10,152 nt of DNA from Candidatus Scatomorpha merdipullorum (GTDB taxonomy: Bacteria > Bacillota > Clostridia > Oscillospirales > Oscillospiraceae), in contig DVJK01000172.1 of assembly GCA_018716795.1 (NCBI GenBank), positions 1 through 10,152 of the forward strand, read 5' to 3'. Position 1 is the stretch's first letter. The number at the start of each line of letters is the position of its first letter. This document shows positions 6,083-10,152 of the stretch, piece after piece. Under the pieces are notes generated by a model. It saw only the letters and a program-made list of their open reading frames with translations. It searched no databases and was not told the origin of the DNA. The position numbers and the translations under genes are program-made.

Positions 6083-6829
6083 ATGGGGAAAAAGAGAAAG
6101 ACAACCGTTTATTTCGGCGGTACGGCCCATGAGCTCTGGACCGAGCGCGGCCTGGAGGTGAGCTACACCGGCCGCACGGCCGTCGTCGCCGAGGGAGAGG
6201 GAGAGGATATGCGCGCCGAGGCGCCGGAACCCGAGCGGGCCGGAGACGTCAAGGCCGGATATAACGAGCTGGCCAGATGCCTGGAGCTGGCCGTCCGGCT
6301 CAACGCCCGGGCGGTCTCCCCGCTGTCCCAGGCCTATTTCGCCGCCTCCGCGGACGTGCAGCGCGCGCTGGAGGACTGCGCGGACTGGCGCCGCCTGCCC
6401 GAGAGCTTCCGCCGCGAGGTGTACGGCGGGGCGGAGAGCATTGCGCTCGCGGAGCTTCTGCGCTGCCTGCTGGACGAGAAGCGCGCCGGCTGGGATGAGG
6501 CCGTCGCCATAGTCTCGGCCTGCTTCACCCTGCACCTGCCCGAGCGGCGCACGGGCGCGCCCGTGCCCCTGCCCGCCGTGGAGGCGCTCCAGCCGCGGGA
6601 TGCGAAGCTCATAGCCGTCCTCAACGAAAAGCTCTGCGCCCGGCTCTGGGAGGCCTGGCCCGGCGACTGGCTGCGCATAGGCGAGAGCGCCATAGTGCGC
6701 GACGACGAGGCGGATTTCGCCATGCTCGCCGCAGCGCTCTGCTCGCGCGTATATTGTACAAAGGAGGAGCTGGCCTGCTCGCTGCGCACGCTGTACACGC
6801 TTGACCCGGCCAGATTTGTCGAAATATGA
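6083..6829 (+). CDS. Truncated, divergent glycogen phosphorylase-like protein (middle part of GlgP only)
   Basis: No intact family fits this 248-residue protein, but its segments follow GlgP in order. TVYFGGTAHELW (8-19) resembles the N-domain strand around VRFGG; AYFAASADVQ (84-93) resembles QEYFLVSASLQ; VYGGAESIALAELLRCLLDE (113-132) resembles QLNDTHPTLAIPELMRILMDE; GWDEAVAI (136-143) resembles WDEAWEI; FTLHL (148-152) resembles YTNHT, keeping the substrate histidine as H151; LQPRDAKLIAVLNEKLC (169-185) resembles LLPR..II.EIN..F; PGDWLRIGESAI (193-204) resembles PGDW.RI.RMAI; DPARFVEI (241-248) resembles PERFVNI. It ends just before TNGVTPRRW, so the PLP domain and its lysine are absent, and the first part of GlgP (roughly 150 residues) is also missing. 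The catalytic NDTHP loop reads GGAES, so phosphorylase activity is not expected. ATG 6083 follows GAGGGG (6072-6077); the stop overlaps the next ATG (ATGA). The comparison is from memory; relic or repurposed protein are both possible. Confidence 0.7.
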   Translation: MGKKRKTTVYFGGTAHELWTERGLEVSYTGRTAVVAEGEGEDMRAEAPEPERAGDVKAGYNELARCLELAVRLNARAVSPLSQAYFAASADVQRALEDCADWRRLPESFRREVYGGAESIALAELLRCLLDEKRAGWDEAVAIVSACFTLHLPERRTGAPVPLPAVEALQPRDAKLIAVLNEKLCARLWEAWPGDWLRIGESAIVRDDEADFAMLAAALCSRVYCTKEELACSLRTLYTLDPARFVEI

Positions 6830-8826
6830 TAATTTCCGAACTCACTCCCTTCATCACCCACGACCCCGCCCGGGAACGTTTCCACCGTCCCCTCGGCGCG
6901 GTGGAGACCCGCGCGCCGCTGCGCCTCGCCTTCTCCGACGCCCGCTCGGACGTCAGGAGCGCCGAGCTCGTGATAGAGGGTGACGGCGGCTTCGAGCAGC
7001 GCTGGGAGATGTCGCCCGAGGGCGGCGACTGGTGCTGCACCGTCACCGTGCCGGAGGAGCCCGCGGCGCTCTGGTATAACTTCCGCCTCACGCTCGAGAG
7101 CGGCGAGCTCTGGCTCTCCGCGGCCTACGGCGGCCGCTTCGGCCAGCTCATGAGCACGAAGGGCGAGGGCTTCCGCCTCACGGTCTATGAGCGCGGCTTC
7201 CGCACGCCGGAGTGGTTCCGGCGCAGCGTCATGTATCAAATATTCCCCGACCGCTTCGCCCGCGACGCGAGCGGCACCGCCCGCCGCGGCGTCGAGAGGC
7301 ACAGGGCCATGGGCCGCGACGTCAAATATCACGAGGACTGGTCCGAGAGCGTGGACTGGCAGCCAAACAGCGCCGACGGCTTCTATTTCCCGCTGGACTT
7401 CTTCGGCGGCACCTTCAAAGGTATAGAGGAAAAGCTCGGTTACATCGCCTCCCTCGGCGTCGGCGTGATATACCTCAACCCCATCGTCGAGGCGCGCAGC
7501 AATCACCGCTACGACGCGGGCGACTACATGCAGCCGGACCAGATTCTCGGCTCGCTCGAGGACTTCGAGCGGCTCTGCGCGGCGGCGAAGGAGCGCGGCA
7601 TACGCATAATGCTCGACGGCGTCTTCTCGCACACGGGCGCGGACAGCGTATACTTCAACCGCGACGGGCGGTATCCGAGCCAGGGCGCGTACAACGCCGG
7701 GCCCGCCTCGCCCTACTACTCCTGGTACGATTTCCGCAAGTGGCCGGACGAGTACCGCTGCTGGTGGAACTTTCCCGACCTGCCCGAGGTGAACGAGCTC
7801 GACCCGGGCTGGGAAAAGCTCGTCATAACGGGCGAGGACAGCGTTGTGAAAACCTGGCTGCGCCGCGGCGCGGAGGGCTGGCGGCTCGACGTCGCCGACG
7901 AGCTGCCCGACGGCACGCTTGCCAAAATACGCGCCGCCGTCAAGGCGGAAAAGCCCGAGGCCGTCGTGCTCGGCGAGGTCTGGGAGGACGCGGTGACCAA
8001 GTTCAGCTACGGCGCGCGGCGCAAGTACGCCCTCGGCGGCGCGCTGGACACGGTCATGAACTACCCCTTCCGGAGCGCGGTGCTGGACTTCCTCTGCTTT
8101 CGGACGAACTCTTGGGCGCTCAAGGGCTTCCTCATAAGCCAGCGGCTGCACTATCCGCAGCCGATGTACTTCGCTCTCATGAACCTGCTCTCCTCCCACG
8201 ACGTGGAGCGGGCGCGCACCGCCCTGGCCACGAGGCTCGACGCGCGCAGCATGACGCGCGAGCAGCAGGCGAGGTTCATAGTGAGCGACAGCCAGGACGC
8301 GCGCGGCGCGGCCATGCAGAAGCTCGCCGCGGCGCTGCAGTTCGCCGTGCCCGGCGTGCCCTGCGTCTATTACGGCGACGAGACGGGCATGAACGGCATG
8401 CTGGATCCCTTCAACCGCGCGCCGTTCACCGAGGGCGCCCGGCCGCTCACGGACTGGTACCGCGCCCTCGGCGCGGCGCACGCGAGGTACGACGCGCTCA
8501 AGTGCGGCTCGGCCGCCTTCTTCGCCCCGCATCCGGACGTGCTCTGCGTCCTGCGCTGCGTGACAGGCGGGCGCGACTGCTTCGGCTCCGAGGCCGGTGA
8601 CGGCGTCCTGCTCTGCGCCGTGAACCGCTCCGGCGCGGAGATAGAGACGGTCTGCGACCTCTGGCTCGATAACGCCGGGCTCACGGGCGCGGAGCTCAAG
8701 GCCCTCGCGGAGCTGAACCTCACGAGGGGCGAATGCGTCCTGAGCGGCGAGGGCGTGGAGGTCGAAAACGGCCTCGTCAAGCTCCGCCTCCCGGCCGAGA
8801 GCGCGAGGCTCTACATACTTCATTAA
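6826..8826 (+). CDS. Cytoplasmic GH13 alpha-glucan hydrolase (neopullulanase / amylopullulanase-like alpha-glycosidase)
   Basis: This 666-residue GH13 enzyme probably hydrolyses alpha-1,4 and perhaps alpha-1,6 bonds in maltodextrins or glycogen-derived limit dextrins. An N-terminal beta-sandwich (about 25-125) precedes the barrel, which opens with MYQIFPDRFA; a C-terminal beta domain covers about 565-666. Region I is DGVFSHTG (D264, H269), region II GWRLDVADE with nucleophile D355, region III GEVWED with acid/base E384, and region IV SSHDVER with D459; the catalytic triad is complete. HRYDAGDYMQPDQILGS and DGVFSHTGADSVYFN resemble the intracellular clostridial neopullulanase-like GH13 enzymes (subfamily 20 or 39; I cannot decide which). 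There is no signal peptide, in keeping with intracellular glycogen turnover. Its ATG overlaps the previous stop (ATGA, 6826-6829) with no strong ribosome site of its own beyond AGAT-type purines, so translation is probably coupled to the phosphorylase-like gene. Confidence 0.88.
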   Translation: MIISELTPFITHDPARERFHRPLGAVETRAPLRLAFSDARSDVRSAELVIEGDGGFEQRWEMSPEGGDWCCTVTVPEEPAALWYNFRLTLESGELWLSAAYGGRFGQLMSTKGEGFRLTVYERGFRTPEWFRRSVMYQIFPDRFARDASGTARRGVERHRAMGRDVKYHEDWSESVDWQPNSADGFYFPLDFFGGTFKGIEEKLGYIASLGVGVIYLNPIVEARSNHRYDAGDYMQPDQILGSLEDFERLCAAAKERGIRIMLDGVFSHTGADSVYFNRDGRYPSQGAYNAGPASPYYSWYDFRKWPDEYRCWWNFPDLPEVNELDPGWEKLVITGEDSVVKTWLRRGAEGWRLDVADELPDGTLAKIRAAVKAEKPEAVVLGEVWEDAVTKFSYGARRKYALGGALDTVMNYPFRSAVLDFLCFRTNSWALKGFLISQRLHYPQPMYFALMNLLSSHDVERARTALATRLDARSMTREQQARFIVSDSQDARGAAMQKLAAALQFAVPGVPCVYYGDETGMNGMLDPFNRAPFTEGARPLTDWYRALGAAHARYDALKCGSAAFFAPHPDVLCVLRCVTGGRDCFGSEAGDGVLLCAVNRSGAEIETVCDLWLDNAGLTGAELKALAELNLTRGECVLSGEGVEVENGLVKLRLPAESARLYILH

Positions 8827-8835
8827 TAATCGCCG

Positions 8836-8866
8836 GCGGCGTCCGCAGTTTGCGGACGCCGCTTTT
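8836..8866 (+). terminator. Intrinsic terminator of the glycogen operon
   Basis: GCGGCGTCCGCA (8836-8847) pairs perfectly with TGCGGACGCCGC (8851-8862) around a 3-base loop, followed by TTTT (8863-8866). It begins 9 bases after the GH13 stop and marks the end of the glgB-glgA-phosphorylase-like-GH13 unit. Confidence 0.9.
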
Positions 8867-8941
8867 GCCTGCAATTTTGGCCTTTTTCGCGCGATATGGT
8901 TCGGAAAACGCACTTAAACACCCCTGCGGCCACGGATAGGG

Positions 8942-8960
8942 GTATGATGAAAAATCATAC
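8942..8960. promoter_or_regulatory. Perfect dyad, candidate operator or activator site of the ABC operon
   Basis: GTATGAT (8942-8948) is the exact reverse complement of ATCATAC (8954-8960), with GAAAA between. The 19-bp dyad ends directly before the -35 region, about 45 bases (centre) upstream of the expected start. That is a usual position for an activator and close enough for a repressor. It has no T-run after it and lies upstream of the promoter, so it is not a terminator. Confidence 0.55.
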
Positions 8961-8989
8961 TTTTAATACTTTCGTAACAATCGTATAAT
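8961..8989 (+). promoter_or_regulatory. Promoter of the ABC transporter operon
   Basis: A perfect TATAAT lies at 8984-8989. The best -35 at a 17-base spacing is the weak TTTTAA (8961-8966). Transcription would begin near 8996, leaving a leader of about 45 bases. The weak -35 beside an upstream dyad suggests regulated expression. Confidence 0.55.
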
Positions 8990-9025
8990 GGCGGCATCAG
9001 GTTGTTATGAAAGCATCAATTAAGA

Positions 9026-9033
9026 AAGGGGAG
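9026..9033 (+). promoter_or_regulatory. Ribosome binding site supporting a TTG start
   Basis: AAGGGGAG (9026-9033) lies 7 bases before TTG 9041. No ATG or GTG at a fitting distance is in frame before the first membrane segment, so the TTG start is well supported. Confidence 0.7.
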
Positions 9034-9040
9034 ACCTGAG

Positions 9041-9823
9041 TTGAGAAACAGCAAAAACTCCTGGGCCAATAAAATACCGGCCTGGGCGTGGGGGATAATA
9101 TCCCTGCTCGTCGCTCTTGCGGTCTGGTACTTAATGAGCATAGGCGAGCGCACGGGGCGCGCTTTCCCGTTCGCGCCCGTGACCATAGAGGGCCTGGCCC
9201 GCATGATAAAGAACGGCGTGTTCTTCGAGGACCTGGCGAGCAGCCTTATAAGCGTGGGCGCGGGCTTCGCGCTCGGCTTCGTGATAGCGCTGCCGGTCGC
9301 CATCCTCATGGCCTGGTACCTGCCGATACGCAACGTCGTGAATCCCTGGATTCAGTTCGTGCGCAACATACCCCCTCTGGCCTACGTCCCGCTGATAGTC
9401 ATGACCGCCGGCGTCGGCCGCCCCGCTCAGGTCACCGTTATCACCATCGCCTGCTTCCTCACGATGTGCGTGACCATATACCAGGGCGTCACCAACGTGG
9501 ACGAGACCCTTATAAGGGCCGCCCGTGTCCTCGGCGCGAAGAACCGCGACATCTTTATCCGCGTCATCACCCCGGCCACGCTCCCCTTCATCATCACGGC
9601 CATACGCCTCGGCGCCTCCGTCGCGCTGACCACCCTGATAGCCGCTGAGAGCACCGGCTCCGGCGCGGGCCTCGGAATGCGCATCCGCGCGCTGAACAAC
9701 ACCTTCGATTCCGCGCCCATGCTGGCCTACGTCATAATCATCGGCATCCTCGGCATACTCATTGAGAAAATTATCCGCTTCCTTGAAAAGAAGCTGACCG
9801 GATGGCAGGAGACGATAAAGTGA
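9041..9823 (+). CDS. ABC transporter permease, SsuC/TauC (nitrate/sulfonate/taurine/bicarbonate) type
   Basis: This 260-residue integral membrane protein is the permease of an importer; two copies would form the channel. Hydrophobic segments lie at about 16-34, 67-94, 110-124, 130-148, 182-203 and 230-250, giving six helices. The cytoplasmic coupling loop that docks the ATPase is visible as AARVLGAKNRDIFIRVITP (160-178), the EAA-like motif with its conserved glycine G165. VRNIPPLAYVPL is typical of the family whose substrates include sulfonates, nitrate, cyanate and thiamine precursors; the actual substrate cannot be told because no binding protein gene is in view. It starts with TTG. The stop TGA overlaps the ATG of the ATPase gene (TGATG), indicating coupled translation. 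Confidence 0.88.
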   Translation: MRNSKNSWANKIPAWAWGIISLLVALAVWYLMSIGERTGRAFPFAPVTIEGLARMIKNGVFFEDLASSLISVGAGFALGFVIALPVAILMAWYLPIRNVVNPWIQFVRNIPPLAYVPLIVMTAGVGRPAQVTVITIACFLTMCVTIYQGVTNVDETLIRAARVLGAKNRDIFIRVITPATLPFIITAIRLGASVALTTLIAAESTGSGAGLGMRIRALNNTFDSAPMLAYVIIIGILGILIEKIIRFLEKKLTGWQETIK

Positions 9824-10152
9824 TGGAAACCAATCTCAATAACTACATCGAAGGCGCGCCCGTCAAGGTGCATATAGAGAACGTCGTCAAGAAGTTCAAC
9901 GGCCGTAACGGCGAGATGGTCGCCCTCAACGGCGTGACCCTTGACATACACGACAACGAGTTCATCTGCGTCGTCGGCCCCTCCGGCTGCGGCAAGAGCA
10001 CTCTGCTGAACATCATCGCCGGCCTGCTCGAGCCCACGAGCGGCGAGGTCTACTGCGACGGCAAGCTCGTCGAGGGCACCGGCACCGACCGCGGCGTCGT
10101 CTTCCAGCAGTACGCCCTCTTCCCCTGGCTGACCGTCAAGAAGAACGTCAGG
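9823..10152 (+). CDS. ABC transporter ATP-binding protein, SsuB/TauB type (3'-truncated by window edge)
   Basis: Only the first 110 codons are present and the frame is open to the right edge. ATG 9823 shares its A with the preceding TGA; CAGGAGA (9806-9812) is a ribosome site at a somewhat long spacing. VHIENVVKKFN begins the ATPase core, GPSGCGKST (52-60) is the Walker A motif, and VVFQQYALFPWLTV (92-105) holds the Q-loop glutamine Q95. The FPWLTV form is typical of nitrate/sulfonate/taurine importers. Signature, Walker B and H-loop lie beyond the window. It would energise the permease encoded just upstream. Confidence 0.92.
   Translation, partial: METNLNNYIEGAPVKVHIENVVKKFNGRNGEMVALNGVTLDIHDNEFICVVGPSGCGKSTLLNIIAGLLEPTSGEVYCDGKLVEGTGTDRGVVFQQYALFPWLTVKKNVR

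Noticed and set aside
6083..6829. A sequencing frameshift splitting a full-length glgP
   Set aside because: The next 2 kb encode a complete GH13 enzyme in another frame, with no trace of the PLP domain. The missing parts were deleted, not shifted out of frame.
7212..8600. A 462-codon plus-strand frame in a different phase inside the GH13 gene
   Set aside because: Very arginine-rich, no motifs, and entirely inside a gene with a full catalytic triad.
6334..8913. An 859-codon open frame on the minus strand across the phosphorylase-like and GH13 genes
   Set aside because: Same reason: long antisense frames are common in GC-rich genes because stop codons are rare. It also runs across the operon terminator.

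Overview
The window is GC-rich (third codon positions mostly G or C, yet many ATA isoleucine codons). It has clostridial-looking promoters (TATAAT -10 boxes), strong purine-rich ribosome sites and low-GC intergenic regions. Together with the gene content and the hairpin-rich intergenic repeat, this suggests a high-GC member of the Clostridia, possibly a gut Oscillospiraceae-type organism. The assignment is inference; there is no rRNA or marker gene to settle it.

Layout. (1) 1-894, plus strand: the 3' part of an RlmI-type rRNA methyltransferase gene that enters from outside the window. (2) 895-1135: a convergent intergenic region filled by a roughly 210-bp array of hairpins whose ends form imperfect 39-bp inverted repeats. 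It looks like a MITE-type element that also supplies terminators in both directions. (3) 1136-2389, minus strand: a LysA-like (diaminopimelate decarboxylase family) PLP enzyme with a near-consensus promoter. (4) 2405-2572: a divergent promoter region. (5) 2573-8826, plus strand: a four-gene glycogen operon, glgB (branching enzyme), glgA (glycogen synthase), a 248-codon gene, and a cytoplasmic GH13 alpha-glucan hydrolase, closed by a strong intrinsic terminator. (6) 8867-9040: a promoter region with a perfect 19-bp dyad. (7) 9041-10152: an SsuC/TauC-type ABC permease and the start of its ATPase, which runs off the right edge.

The most interesting item is the third gene of the glycogen operon (6083-6829). 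No standard product name fits it. Read by eye, almost all of it lines up with the middle of glycogen phosphorylase (GlgP), from the strand around 'VYFGG' to the 'PxRFVxI' just before the TNG(V/I)TPRRW motif. It lacks both the N-terminal part and the whole C-terminal PLP-binding domain, and the active-site 280s loop is replaced. It nevertheless keeps an intact frame, a good ribosome site, tight spacing to glgA and a 4-base overlap with the GH13 gene. It is either a neatly trimmed relic or a repurposed phosphorylase-derived protein in a glycogen operon.

How the genes work together: GlgA extends alpha-1,4-glucan from ADP-glucose, GlgB adds alpha-1,6 branches, and the GH13 enzyme would trim or hydrolyse maltodextrin or limit-dextrin products in the cytoplasm. 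ADP-glucose pyrophosphorylase (GlgC/GlgD) and a complete GlgP are not in this window. The ABC genes form a separate transcription unit.
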